Shown here piece by piece: positions 1 to 6,953 of a stretch of 15,001 nt of DNA. The number at the start of each line of letters is the position of its first letter. Within the stretch, counting starts at the first letter, position 1. The stretch is taken from assembly GCA_964538405.1 (NCBI GenBank), contig CAZIET010000010.1:1-15001 (forward strand). Direction: 5' to 3'. A program made the translations under genes and the position numbers. This DNA comes from JAGVWT01 sp964538405 (GTDB lineage Archaea > Nanobdellota > Nanobdellia > Pacearchaeales > GW2011-AR1). Under the pieces are notes generated by a model, which was given only the letters and a program-made list of their open reading frames with translations, made no database searches and was not told where the DNA came from.

Positions 1-2501
1 AAACAAGACAGGAAATTCTTTCATTATTAGCTCAAGCAGGAATGGACCCAAACGGTTTCAACATAATTCTCCAAGGAGAGATCCAGAATTTTGTAAGAAT
101 GCAGTCTTTGGAAAGAAGAAAGATAATAGAGGAAGTTTCAGGAATCTCGATCTATGAAATTCGAAAGGAAAAAGCGCTAAAGGAACTTGAAAAAACAGAA
201 GAAAAACTGAAAGAAGTGCAAACCATTCTAAGGGAGAGAACATCTTATCTGAATAATCTTGAAAAACAAAGACAGGAAGCATTGAAATACAAAAAACTAG
301 AGGCAGACATAAAGAAGTTCAAGGCAAGTATAATTGCGAGTGATTTAACCTTAAGGAAAAAAGACTTAGAAAAAATTGAGGGGGAAATTACGAAAAAAGC
401 AGCTGAAATTGAAAAGGCAAAAAAGACTGTTGCGGAAATAAGAGAGAGAATTGCCAAATTTGAGGCAAAAATAAATTCAATCAATTCAATGATACAGAAA
501 TCAACCGGATTTGAGCAAGACAAGCTTAACCAGGAAATTGCCAATTTAAGGGCGGAAATTGCCGGATTGAATGTAAAAATAGAAAATTATGAGAATAAAG
601 TTGGGGAGTTGTCAAGGCAGAAATCGGAATTTGAAAAACTAATAAGGGAAAATGAAGTTTCTGTGAAGGATTTGCAGAAAGAATCTCCCACTTTGGTTAG
701 GAAACAAAAAGATGTTGAAGCAAAGAAGAAAGAATTGGACAAATTACAGGAAGAGGTAAAAAAATTCTACATGTTGAAATCCGAATTTAAGTCCGTAAAA
801 GAAAAAATTGACGATAAAAAATTACTTTTGAACAATTATACAAATGAATCGGATTTTTTATTGAAGCAAGTAAATGAGATTGGTGTGGGAATATTTGACT
901 CAAGAACTGATGAAAATAAAATAGGTTCTTTGAGAAAGTCCTTAACCGAAAAGACAGCTTCTTTGAATGATTTGAATTTGAAGCAATTGGAATTGGAAAA
1001 AGTTTCTTACAAAAATGAACATGAAATAAATAAACAAAACCAGATTAAGGAAAAAATAGCCAAAATAGACATTTGTCCTGTTTGCAAGTCAAAGATAACA
1101 GAAAAACACATTCACGGAATAAACAAAGAAGTTGGAGAAGAAATTTTAGTTCTTCAAAAGCAGATAAAAGATGCCGGAAAAGAATTGAATGAAATTAAAG
1201 AAAAGAAAACTGTGTTGGAAAAACAGATTGAAGAGGTAAACTCCGAAATAAGAAAAAGGGAGTCTGATTTGGTCAAATTAACAAGCATAAATGAAAGGAA
1301 AAAACAATTGTTGGCATTAAATGGAAAGGCTGAAAATATCAAAAAAGAATTGGCTGAACTGGAAAAAACAAGAAAAAAACTGGAATTGTTAGTTACAGAA
1401 GATTCATTAGTTGAGCAAAGATATGAGACTGCGAGAGTTGAATTGCAGGAAATTTCCATTAGAAGTGAGGAAAATGTAAATTCTGAGATAACATTCAAGC
1501 AAAGAGAGCTGGAAAGAACAAAGATTTCCCTGAAACAAATATTAAGGGAAGAGGAGGATTTGAAAGAGGATTTGAATGAGCAGAAAATGATTTTGAAGCA
1601 AAAGGAAGAACTTCTTGATGAAAAAAGGGATCAGGAAGAAGAGTTAACAAGAAAATTCGAAAAGCTAATTGCTGAAAGGGACGAATATCAAAGAAAAATA
1701 AGGGAGGAGGACATGGAAGGAATAAAGAAGCAAAATCTTGTGCATAACATAGAGCAGGAAATAAACAGGTTCAATATTGAAAAGGCGGAAGCAAAGGCAA
1801 GAGTTGAAAATCTTGAAACAGATTTTCTGGAATACAAGGATGTTGAAACTATAAGAATGCCAAAGGAACAATTGTTGGAGAGAATAGAAAAGGCAAAAGA
1901 ATCAATGATTGGCATTGGGTCTGTGAACTTACTTTCATTGGAAGTCTATGATTCTGTAAAGAAAGAATATGATATAGTAAAAGAAAAAGCAGAGACTATT
2001 GACAAAGAGAAAGGGGAAATAATGAAAATCATTGCCGATATTGACAACAAGAAGAAGAAAACATTCATGAAAACATTCACTGATTTGAACAATGTATTTG
2101 CAGCAAATTTTGCAACCTTGAGCACAAAGGGAGAGGTATCATTGCAGCTGGAAAATCCCAAGGATCCTTTTGAAGAAGGAGTTAATGTTTTAGTTAAAAC
2201 AGGGCATGGAAAATATTTTGATGTCACTTCATTATCCGGAGGGGAGCAGACTTTGGTTGCTTTATCGTTGATATTTGCTATACAGGAATACAAACCTTAT
2301 TCTTTCTACATATTAGATGAAATTGATGCTGCATTGGATAAAAGAAATTCTGCAAGACTGGCTGAATTATTGAAAAAGTACATGAAGAAAGGTCAATACA
2401 TTGTAATAACACACAACGATGAGATTATCTCAAATGCAAATGTCCTTTATGGAGTTAGCATGCACGAAGGGATTAGCAAAATTGTAAGTATGAAGGTTTA
2501 A
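1..2501 (+). CDS. smc: SMC-family chromosome ATPase with zinc hook (5' partial)
   Basis: This is the C-terminal part of an SMC protein. The frame is open to base 3, so the N-terminal ATPase lobe with its Walker A lies outside the window. Residues are numbered from the in-frame ATG at 42. The start matches the end of the SMC N-lobe (NIILQGEIQ, then ERRKIIEEVSGI). Two coiled-coil arms of about 290 residues follow. They are separated by CPVC (Cys345 and Cys348, bases 1074-1085) with TEKHIHG after it, a Rad50-type zinc hook. No glycine-rich SMC hinge of about 150 residues is visible. The C-lobe is SMC-like: signature LSGGEQTLVALSL from residue 731, Walker B YILDEIDAALD with Asp759, and switch histidine in ITHND. 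SMC dimers organise and segregate chromosomes. No ScpA/ScpB partner is next to it. The head is typical SMC and not Rad50, so I call it an SMC with an atypical dimerisation site. The family call is firm; its exact role is not. Confidence 0.93.
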   Translation, partial: TRQEILSLLAQAGMDPNGFNIILQGEIQNFVRMQSLERRKIIEEVSGISIYEIRKEKALKELEKTEEKLKEVQTILRERTSYLNNLEKQRQEALKYKKLEADIKKFKASIIASDLTLRKKDLEKIEGEITKKAAEIEKAKKTVAEIRERIAKFEAKINSINSMIQKSTGFEQDKLNQEIANLRAEIAGLNVKIENYENKVGELSRQKSEFEKLIRENEVSVKDLQKESPTLVRKQKDVEAKKKELDKLQEEVKKFYMLKSEFKSVKEKIDDKKLLLNNYTNESDFLLKQVNEIGVGIFDSRTDENKIGSLRKSLTEKTASLNDLNLKQLELEKVSYKNEHEINKQNQIKEKIAKIDICPVCKSKITEKHIHGINKEVGEEILVLQKQIKDAGKELNEIKEKKTVLEKQIEEVNSEIRKRESDLVKLTSINERKKQLLALNGKAENIKKELAELEKTRKKLELLVTEDSLVEQRYETARVELQEISIRSEENVNSEITFKQRELERTKISLKQILREEEDLKEDLNEQKMILKQKEELLDEKRDQEEELTRKFEKLIAERDEYQRKIREEDMEGIKKQNLVHNIEQEINRFNIEKAEAKARVENLETDFLEYKDVETIRMPKEQLLERIEKAKESMIGIGSVNLLSLEVYDSVKKEYDIVKEKAETIDKEKGEIMKIIADIDNKKKKTFMKTFTDLNNVFAANFATLSTKGEVSLQLENPKDPFEEGVNVLVKTGHGKYFDVTSLSGGEQTLVALSLIFAIQEYKPYSFYILDEIDAALDKRNSARLAELLKKYMKKGQYIVITHNDEIISNANVLYGVSMHEGISKIVSMKV

Positions 2502-2872
2502 GAAGAACTCGCTTCTTTTGAAGGTCCACCGTAGATTGTCATAAATCTACTTCTTTTAGGTAGATTTTCCCTTAATTTTTCTAGTTCTTTATGGGTATAA
2601 GTTTGCTCTCCAATTCGAGGTCTAATTTCTTTATCTGCCAAGTCTCTAACAAAATATTTTAAATCAGGAAAATCTCTTCCTGGAGAGCTCACTGGATCTA
2701 TCATGATTATTCTCCGAACACAAACCTCATTTTCATTGCCTTTATCCCTTATAACAGGCACATTAGATAATGTTTCAAGATCTTGCTTAAGTTCTCCTAA
2801 TACTTTTATAGCTCTTTCTGCAGAATCTCTATAATCGTTCCATCCTATTCCAAAGGATACACTCATTTTCAT
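2498..2872 (-). CDS. Hypothetical protein, putative small-paralogue family member A
   Basis: I do not recognise this 124-residue protein. It has no signal peptide or membrane span and looks soluble, with an early strand (SVSFGIG) and a helix at about 15-36. It shares an ordered set of weak motifs with the minus-strand genes at 3659-3985 and 5390-5674: RRIIMI (53-58), YFVRD (73-77), IGEQTYT (87-93) and EKLR (98-101). The serine-rich tail EASSS is probably disordered. The start at 2872 (or ATG 2866 two codons later) is supported by a TATA box centred at 2897, which is shared with the divergent xth gene. The stop overlaps the smc stop by 4 bases, tail to tail. The own promoter, coherent codons and possible paralogues suggest a real gene. 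Function is unknown. Confidence 0.7.
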   Translation of the reverse strand: MKMSVSFGIGWNDYRDSAERAIKVLGELKQDLETLSNVPVIRDKGNENEVCVRRIIMIDPVSSPGRDFPDLKYFVRDLADKEIRPRIGEQTYTHKELEKLRENLPKRSRFMTIYGGPSKEASSS

Positions 2873-2892
2873 ACTTTTCTTTTAATAATTTA

Positions 2893-2901
2893 TTTTATAA
2901 A
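2893..2901. promoter_or_regulatory. Palindromic TATA box shared by two divergent genes
   Basis: TTTTATAAA is centred at 2897, 26 bases before the xth ATG (2923) and 25 bases before the divergent ATG (2872). It is nearly symmetrical and sits in the middle of the 50-base gap. It probably directs leaderless transcription both ways. Confidence 0.7.
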
Positions 2902-2922
2902 GATTATTGTGGTCTTGTTTTG

Positions 2923-3681
2923 ATGAAAATAGTTTCTTGGAATGTTGCTGGATTGAGGTCTTGTTTCAAAAAAGGACTTATTGATTTTATGAAAGGAGAG
3001 AAAGCAGACGTCTATTGTTTTCAAGAGGTCAAATGTCAGATTGGACAGTTTCCAGAAGAATTAGGTAAGTTGAAAGAATATGAAGCATTCCATTCCTTTG
3101 CGCAGAAAAAAGGATACAGTGGAGTTTCTGTTTATACTAAAATAAAACCGATAAATGTCATAAGTGGAATCGGGAATGAATCATTTGATTCTGAAGGAAG
3201 GGTTTTGGTTTTGGAATTTGATGATTTCTTTTTGTTAAATGTGTATTTTCCCCACTCCAATAGAGAATTAAAAAGACTTGATTTCAAGTTGCAGTTCAAT
3301 GATGCCATTTTGGAATTTTGCAAGAAATTGGAAAAAACAAAGCCAGTAATAATCGCCTCTGACTTCAATGTTGCACATACAGAGATAGATCTGACAAATC
3401 CAAAACAAAACATGCAGAATGCCGGATTCACAAAAGAGGAAAGGGAATGGTTTGACTCTTTCCTGAAAAAAGGATTTATTGACACATTTAGGGAATTTAC
3501 AAAAGAACCAGGACATTACACATATTGGAGTTTCATGAATAACGCGAGATCTAGAAATATCGGTTGGAGGGTCGATTATTTTGTCGTTAGTGAAAATCTA
3601 AGAAGTCACATTAAAGATAGCAGAATCTTGAGAAATGTTCTTGGTTCTGATCATGCCCCTATTTTGTTGCAGGTGGATTAA
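2923..3681 (+). CDS. xth: Exodeoxyribonuclease III / AP endonuclease
   Basis: This is a 252-residue ExoIII-family enzyme, full length for the family. It cuts DNA 5' to abasic sites and removes damaged 3' ends in base excision repair. The family motifs appear in order: WNVAGLRS with metal/phosphate-site Asn7, FQEVK with Glu35, GYSGVSVY, YFPHS, DFNVAHTEIDL with Asp147 and Asn149, GWRVDYF, and the C-terminal GSDHAP with catalytic Asp243 and His244. The residue before DFN is Ser where many relatives have Gly; all catalytic positions are present. I start at ATG 2923 and not at the TTG three bases upstream. Met-Lys-Ile-Val-Ser-Trp-Asn is the usual family start, and the TATA box at 2893-2901 is 26 bases away, so the mRNA is probably leaderless. 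The 3' end overlaps the convergent gene by 23 bases. Confidence 0.96.
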   Translation: MKIVSWNVAGLRSCFKKGLIDFMKGEKADVYCFQEVKCQIGQFPEELGKLKEYEAFHSFAQKKGYSGVSVYTKIKPINVISGIGNESFDSEGRVLVLEFDDFFLLNVYFPHSNRELKRLDFKLQFNDAILEFCKKLEKTKPVIIASDFNVAHTEIDLTNPKQNMQNAGFTKEEREWFDSFLKKGFIDTFREFTKEPGHYTYWSFMNNARSRNIGWRVDYFVVSENLRSHIKDSRILRNVLGSDHAPILLQVD

Positions 3682-3985
3682 AGATTTCTTGAGTTTTTGG
3701 GGTTCTGTATGGGGTGTTGTTTAGTAATCCTTGCACTACTTCACTTTCCTTGAATGTTCTTTCTCCAAGTTTTTCCATCCCCCTATAATCTTCCACATGG
3801 TACTCTAAAGGACCTGCCCCTTTAGTTATTTTTATAGACCTTCTTCGATCAATCCCTCTATCATCATATGGCATTTGAAGTTTGTGGTCTTGAAGAATTT
3901 TTAATTGAGGTATTGTAACCTCCCAAAAATATTGGAGTCCTATTGCGACGTTTCCTGTTGTAAATGTACTATTTTCCAACCTCAT
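3659..3985 (-). CDS. Hypothetical protein, putative small-paralogue family member B
   Basis: This is a 108-residue basic soluble protein that I do not recognise. It has no cysteines, signal peptide or membrane span. It carries RRSIKI (48-53), YHVED (62-66) and LGERTF (73-78), in the same order and with similar spacing as the minus-strand proteins at 2498-2872 and 5390-5674, so it may be a diverged paralogue. The tail from about 90 is Pro/Thr-rich and probably flexible. The ATG at 3985 lies 26 bases from a TTTAAA box on this strand (4009-4014), consistent with a leaderless gene. The stop lies inside the end of xth, a 23-base tail-to-tail overlap. The gene assignment rests on the promoter and the paralogy. 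Function is unknown. Confidence 0.62.
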   Translation of the reverse strand: MRLENSTFTTGNVAIGLQYFWEVTIPQLKILQDHKLQMPYDDRGIDRRRSIKITKGAGPLEYHVEDYRGMEKLGERTFKESEVVQGLLNNTPYRTPKTQEIFNPPATK

Positions 3986-4006
3986 ATTTATGATTCATTA
4001 AAGTTA

Positions 4007-4014
4007 TTTTTAAA
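4007..4014 (-). promoter_or_regulatory. TATA box for the 3659-3985 gene
   Basis: TTTAAAAA read on the minus strand is centred about 26 bases before ATG 3985. The same AT stretch read on the plus strand could help start pcm transcription near 4037. Confidence 0.5.
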
Positions 4015-4024
4015 GATTGTTGCT

Positions 4025-4690
4025 ATGAAATATACACGTTATTCTTTTAAATTTGAAATGATTTACCGAACGGTGGAAAGAGATGAATTGCTGCAGAGTT
4101 TGAAAAAAAGAGGTTTTTCCAAAGAGATTTTAGATGCCTTTTCGAAAGTCAAAAGGGAGGATTTCATTCCCAAAGAATCCAGAATTTTTGCCTATGAAGA
4201 CACTTCCTTGCCCATAGGGGAGGGACAATCGATTTCACAACCATATACAATTGCTACGATGCTTTCAATGCTCAAACTTGAAACTGGAATGAAAGTCCTT
4301 GAAATAGGAAGCGGTTCCGGATATGTTCTTGCATTGATGTCCAAAGTAGTGGGAAGCAAAGGAAAGGCATTTGGATTGGAGATAAGAAAACAGTTAGTTC
4401 AGCAATCAAAAACAAGTTTAAAGGACTACAAGAATGTGGAAGTTTTTTATGCTCATGGAAAAGCTGGATTGAAGCAAAAAGCTCCCTTTGACAGAATTAT
4501 AATAAGCGCCGCTGCATCCGAAATTCCCAAAAAGATTGTTCCTCAGCTTAAAGAAAAAGGAATTATTGCAGCACCTCTTGGAAGGCCTTACGAGTTTTCA
4601 CAGTCATTGGTTTCTTATGAAAAAGTTAAGGGAAAGTTAATATTAAAGGAAAAACATGATGGATTCTTGTTTGTTCCACTTATTGATTAG
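4025..4690 (+). CDS. pcm: Protein-L-isoaspartate O-methyltransferase
   Basis: This is a 221-residue Pcm, normal family length. It uses S-adenosylmethionine to methylate L-isoaspartyl residues in ageing proteins so that they can revert to aspartate. The N-terminal part carries KREDFIP, ending in YEDTSLPIGEGQSISQPYTIA, the substrate-binding segment typical of the family. Then come the SAM-binding motif VLEIGSGSGYVLAL, an acidic residue after the next strand (GLEIRKQL), FDRIIISAAA and PQLKEKGIIAAPLG. It ends FVPLID, the usual archaeal ending. The frame continues upstream to 3905, but that part runs over the divergent gene and is unlike Pcm. ATG 4025 lies about 25 bases from a weak CATTAAAG box. 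ATG 4058, giving a start of MIYRTVERDELL, is a good alternative because the stronger TTTTTAAAG box would start RNA near 4037. The start is therefore uncertain by 11 residues; the function is not. Confidence 0.94.
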   Translation: MKYTRYSFKFEMIYRTVERDELLQSLKKRGFSKEILDAFSKVKREDFIPKESRIFAYEDTSLPIGEGQSISQPYTIATMLSMLKLETGMKVLEIGSGSGYVLALMSKVVGSKGKAFGLEIRKQLVQQSKTSLKDYKNVEVFYAHGKAGLKQKAPFDRIIISAAASEIPKKIVPQLKEKGIIAAPLGRPYEFSQSLVSYEKVKGKLILKEKHDGFLFVPLID

Positions 4691-4695
4691 AAAGA

Positions 4696-4703
4696 TTTAA
4701 ATA
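4696..4703 (+). promoter_or_regulatory. TATA box of vapBC
   Basis: TTTAAATA is centred about 26 bases before ATG 4726, the third of three in-frame ATGs. This supports that ATG as the leaderless vapB start. Confidence 0.6.
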
Positions 4704-4728
4704 TTACATGTATTACATGTATTACATG
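4703..4728 (+). repeat. Three tandem 9-base repeats at the vapB start
   Basis: The unit attacatgt is repeated three times (the last copy ends in g), with in-frame ATGs at 4708, 4717 and 4726. Each unit holds the 6-base palindrome ACATG(T). The repeats lie just downstream of the TATA box, where a VapB operator could sit. That role is inference. Confidence 0.75.
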
Positions 4729-4983
4729 GATGATACAACAATATCAGTCAGGATAGACAGGAATTTGAGAGAAAGAATGAGATCTCATGAAGAGATTAAC
4801 TGGAGTGCTGTCTTAAGAAGAGCGATAATCGAAAATCTTGAGGATAAGGAGAAAGAAAAGATAGATTTAGAGAAGAGAAGAGAAGCAGCAAAAATGATGG
4901 ATGAGATAAGAAAATCTGGGGTTTTTGACGGCGGCAGAGATAGCACGTCAATAATAAGGGAATGGAGAGACAGAAGAAGATAG
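4726..4983 (+). CDS. vapB: VapB-type antitoxin
   Basis: This is an 85-residue antitoxin. The N-terminal half (TTISVRIDRNLRERM, then NWSAVLRRAI) is a short ribbon-helix-helix DNA-binding domain. A charged helix follows at about 42-66. The end, DSTSIIREWRDRRR, resembles the C-terminal VapC-binding tail of archaeal VapB proteins. VapB proteins bind and block their VapC nuclease and repress their own operon. I chose ATG 4726 over 4708 and 4717 because the TATA box is 26 bases away and the protein then starts MDDTTISV. The upstream ATGs only add Tyr-Tyr-Met units encoded by a tandem repeat. It overlaps vapC by 22 bases, so the two are probably translated together. Confidence 0.87.
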   Translation: MDDTTISVRIDRNLRERMRSHEEINWSAVLRRAIIENLEDKEKEKIDLEKRREAAKMMDEIRKSGVFDGGRDSTSIIREWRDRRR

Positions 4984-5369
4984 TTGACGCTTCAGTTGCA
5001 GTTAAGTGGTTTCTTAATGAAAAAGACTCTGATAAAGCCCTTAAGATAAGAGAAGATCATATTTCTGGAAAGATTGAAATGGTTGTTCCTGAATTAATAT
5101 TTTTAGAAGTTGCAAATGCACTAAAATGTAAAAAATTAAATGTTGAAAGAATCTTGTATGCAAACAAATCCCTATGGATTTCTCAATTTGATATACCCAA
5201 GGCTGATAGTTATTTCTTAGAAAAAGCAATAGAAAATTCTATCAAATATAACATAACTGTCTATGATGCCTTGTATGTTACTTTGGCTCAAATTCATGGG
5301 GCATTTTTGATAACTGCGGACAAGGAATTATACAAGATTCCGAATGTGATTGCTTTGGAGAAGACTTGA
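4962..5369 (+). CDS. vapC: VapC-type PIN-domain toxin ribonuclease
   Basis: This is a 135-residue PIN-domain protein, usual VapC length. The acidic active-site residues are all visible: Asp9 in IVDASVAVKWF, Glu49 in LIFLEVANAL, Asp102 in YDALYVTLA and Asp120 in LITADKEL. VapC toxins are Mg-dependent ribonucleases that often cut tRNA or rRNA and stop growth when freed from VapB. The target here cannot be told from sequence. The start codon lies inside the end of vapB, the classical type II toxin-antitoxin arrangement. Nothing suggests inactivation. A T-rich stretch directly after the stop probably ends the transcript. Confidence 0.93.
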   Translation: MERQKKIVDASVAVKWFLNEKDSDKALKIREDHISGKIEMVVPELIFLEVANALKCKKLNVERILYANKSLWISQFDIPKADSYFLEKAIENSIKYNITVYDALYVTLAQIHGAFLITADKELYKIPNVIALEKT

Positions 5370-5370
5370 A

Positions 5371-5389
5371 CTTTTTTGTTTCCTTATTT
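5371..5389 (+). terminator. Poly-T terminator after vapC
   Basis: A T-rich run (CTTTTTTGTTTCC) starts two bases after the vapC stop. Such runs end transcription in archaea. No hairpin is needed or seen. Confidence 0.45.
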
Positions 5390-5674
5390 CTATCTGCTTT
5401 TATCTCTTAATTTTTCCACATATATTTGAGTATAGTCTTTCATCCCAATTAATTCCTCATCTTTTTCATGTCTTATTCCTGTATCGGAGACAAGATAAAC
5501 TGTGCTTTCTGGATAGCTTCCTATAACAGTGACTGTTCTTTTTATATGGATAGTATTTGTATTATCAAAACCAGGAAGAAAATTTATAGGTGTGCTTAAA
5601 ACTAGACCAACATCTCTTAGTAGATTTCCAAATTTGTTTGGATCTACATTTATCATAAAAGTTATGTCTTTCAT
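5390..5674 (-). CDS. Hypothetical protein, putative small-paralogue family member C
   Basis: This is a 94-residue soluble protein that I do not recognise. The order is a strand (ITFMINV, 4-10), a helix (14-25), KRTVTV (45-50), VYLVSD (59-64), IGMKDYT (76-82) and EKLR (87-90). The last two blocks are very like IGEQTYT...EKLR of the 2498-2872 protein, with the same spacing. This supports a small family with three members in this window. A GTG at 5692 would add six residues, but a TATA box (5697-5702) lies 26 bases before ATG 5674, so I take 5674 as the leaderless start. It is convergent with vapC, which ends 20 bases away. A link to the toxin-antitoxin pair is not supported, because relatives sit beside smc and xth. 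Confidence 0.68.
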   Translation of the reverse strand: MKDITFMINVDPNKFGNLLRDVGLVLSTPINFLPGFDNTNTIHIKRTVTVIGSYPESTVYLVSDTGIRHEKDEELIGMKDYTQIYVEKLRDKSR

Positions 5675-5696
5675 TTTATGTTTAGTTAACACTACG

Positions 5697-5702
5697 TTAT
5701 AA
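5697..5702 (-). promoter_or_regulatory. TATA box for the 5390-5674 gene
   Basis: TTATAA is centred at 5699.5, 26 bases upstream of ATG 5674, and decides that start over the upstream GTG. Confidence 0.5.
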
Positions 5703-5714
5703 TTTGAGAAAGAA

Positions 5715-5752
5715 GAAAATTATTACAAAATAAAAAGAAAATAAAAAAGGAA
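5715..5752 (-). terminator. Poly-U terminator after the surface protein gene
   Basis: On the minus strand a run of T-rich tracts (CCTTTTTTATTTTCTTTTTATTTTG) follows the stop of the surface-protein gene. It is a strong candidate archaeal terminator and suits a well-expressed gene. Confidence 0.6.
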
Positions 5753-5755
5753 TAA

Positions 5756-6901
5756 TTAGTAATAACTTTCGCCGAATTCTTCTTTCTGAGGTTTCTTAGT
5801 CATCAATACGATCAACACAGCAAGCAATACGATGAATACTATTGTTAGAACAACAACAAGTATCATTGCCGGGCTTGTAGTCTGGTCTTTTTCAACACCA
5901 CTGAATTCAGTTGTGCTTACAAGTGTCTGACCCGAGAAAACGTTAACCTTGAAGCTTTCTGCTCCGTTTGAGTCAACGCTTACTGTTCTGCTAGAACCTG
6001 CAGGAACAACAACAGTGCTGTCGCTTACTGTAGCAGGCGAATCAGCAACAACAGTGTAAACTCTTATCTTGTTTGTAGGATTCACAAGAATCAAGTCGTT
6101 TCCTGACTTAACAGCGATTTGGCTGAAGTCATTCTCTACTGCTATCTGTTTCACTTTGCTTTCAGTCATGTCTCTGTTCTTAACTTCCACTTCAAGGGAA
6201 TATATTCCTGGAGCTGCTCCGTAAGGAACATCCATGAACAATCTTCCTCTTACAGTGTCTTCCTCATCATCTTCTTCTATTGCGATAAGGTCTCCGAAGT
6301 AAGCTGTTCTTTCAATACCCAATGCAGTTATTCTTGCAGTTACATACAAATCTTCAAGTTCGTTGTATCCTCTGTTCTTCAAGACAATATCTACAGGCAT
6401 GTTTGATCCTGCTGCTACCGTCTGGCTTGTTAGAACTGACATAACTTCTGCTTTGTAGGATACTCTCTGAACCCTCAAGACAATTTCATCTGAGAGCTCC
6501 GTTTTGAAGTCTCCATTCCATATTTTCAATTCAAGAGTCACGTCATCACTAACTTCGTCTTGCAATTCGTATGGAACTCTTACAGATACTGTTTTAACGT
6601 ATCTCTTTCCTTTTTCAAGGTCTCCAATCAAGACTTCTGCTTCAGAGTCAACCTTTGTGCCTTCAATTCTTACTTCAAGTCTGACATCAGAGGCATTTTC
6701 CAATGCTTCAAAGACTATTTTCACAGGAATTGTTTCTCCTGCAATAACACTAATGTCTTCTTGTCCGAACTCATCCACGCCGTTTATTTCAACGCTTTGT
6801 ATGTTGACAAGTTCTTGAGCACTGACTGTTACTAACAAAAGACTCATGACTGCCACTAAAGAAACCAAAAATTTTGTGACATTCATTTTTGTTTTTATCA
6901 T
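5756..6901 (-). CDS. Secreted, membrane-anchored surface protein (S-layer-like)
   Basis: This is a 381-residue envelope protein. Residues 1-28 form a Sec signal peptide: a basic start, a hydrophobic core and likely cleavage at VSA-QE. The exterior part has beta-rich, Ig/CARDB-like segments at about 30-150 and 155-260, with phrases such as VIAGETIPVKIVF and GAAPGIYSLEVEVKNRD, typical of archaeal cell-surface proteins. An acidic stretch (EEDDEED) lies in the second segment, and a smaller domain covers about 265-335. A transmembrane helix at about 346-368 and a short KKPQKEEFGESYY tail anchor the C-terminus. It could be a structural S-layer or scaffold component, but no enzyme motif or partner is visible. 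The promoter at 6955-6962 predicts a leader of about 31 bases with a hairpin at its very 5' end. ATG 6886 is an alternative start that shortens the signal peptide by five residues. Confidence 0.85.
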   Translation of the reverse strand: MIKTKMNVTKFLVSLVAVMSLLLVTVSAQELVNIQSVEINGVDEFGQEDISVIAGETIPVKIVFEALENASDVRLEVRIEGTKVDSEAEVLIGDLEKGKRYVKTVSVRVPYELQDEVSDDVTLELKIWNGDFKTELSDEIVLRVQRVSYKAEVMSVLTSQTVAAGSNMPVDIVLKNRGYNELEDLYVTARITALGIERTAYFGDLIAIEEDDEEDTVRGRLFMDVPYGAAPGIYSLEVEVKNRDMTESKVKQIAVENDFSQIAVKSGNDLILVNPTNKIRVYTVVADSPATVSDSTVVVPAGSSRTVSVDSNGAESFKVNVFSGQTLVSTTEFSGVEKDQTTSPAMILVVVLTIVFIVLLAVLIVLMTKKPQKEEFGESYY

Positions 6902-6913
6902 TTTATTTCAAAC

Positions 6914-6930
6914 AGAAAACGAAGTTTTCT
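6914..6930 (-). promoter_or_regulatory. Hairpin at the predicted 5' end of the surface-protein mRNA
   Basis: AGAAAAC-TTC-GTTTTCT forms a perfect 7-bp stem with a 3-base loop. It ends two bases from the transcription start (about 6932) predicted from the TATA box. It may protect the mRNA end; that is inference. Confidence 0.55.
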
Positions 6931-6953
6931 TTAATTTTTGAATCTCCAAAATT

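Noticed and set aside
3905..4024. 40-residue upstream extension of the pcm frame
   Set aside because: It runs across the divergent 3659-3985 gene and its promoter, is Cys-rich and unlike any Pcm N-terminus, and the family start fits 4025 or 4058.
4708..5674. The vapBC pair plus the 5390 gene as a three-part toxin system
   Set aside because: The third gene is on the other strand with its own promoter, and apparent relatives sit next to smc and xth, so no link to the toxin is supported.
6119..6835. Several plus-strand open frames inside the surface-protein gene
   Set aside because: They are shadows of a strongly codon-biased minus-strand gene, have no promoter at a suitable distance and give low-complexity Ser/Phe-rich proteins.
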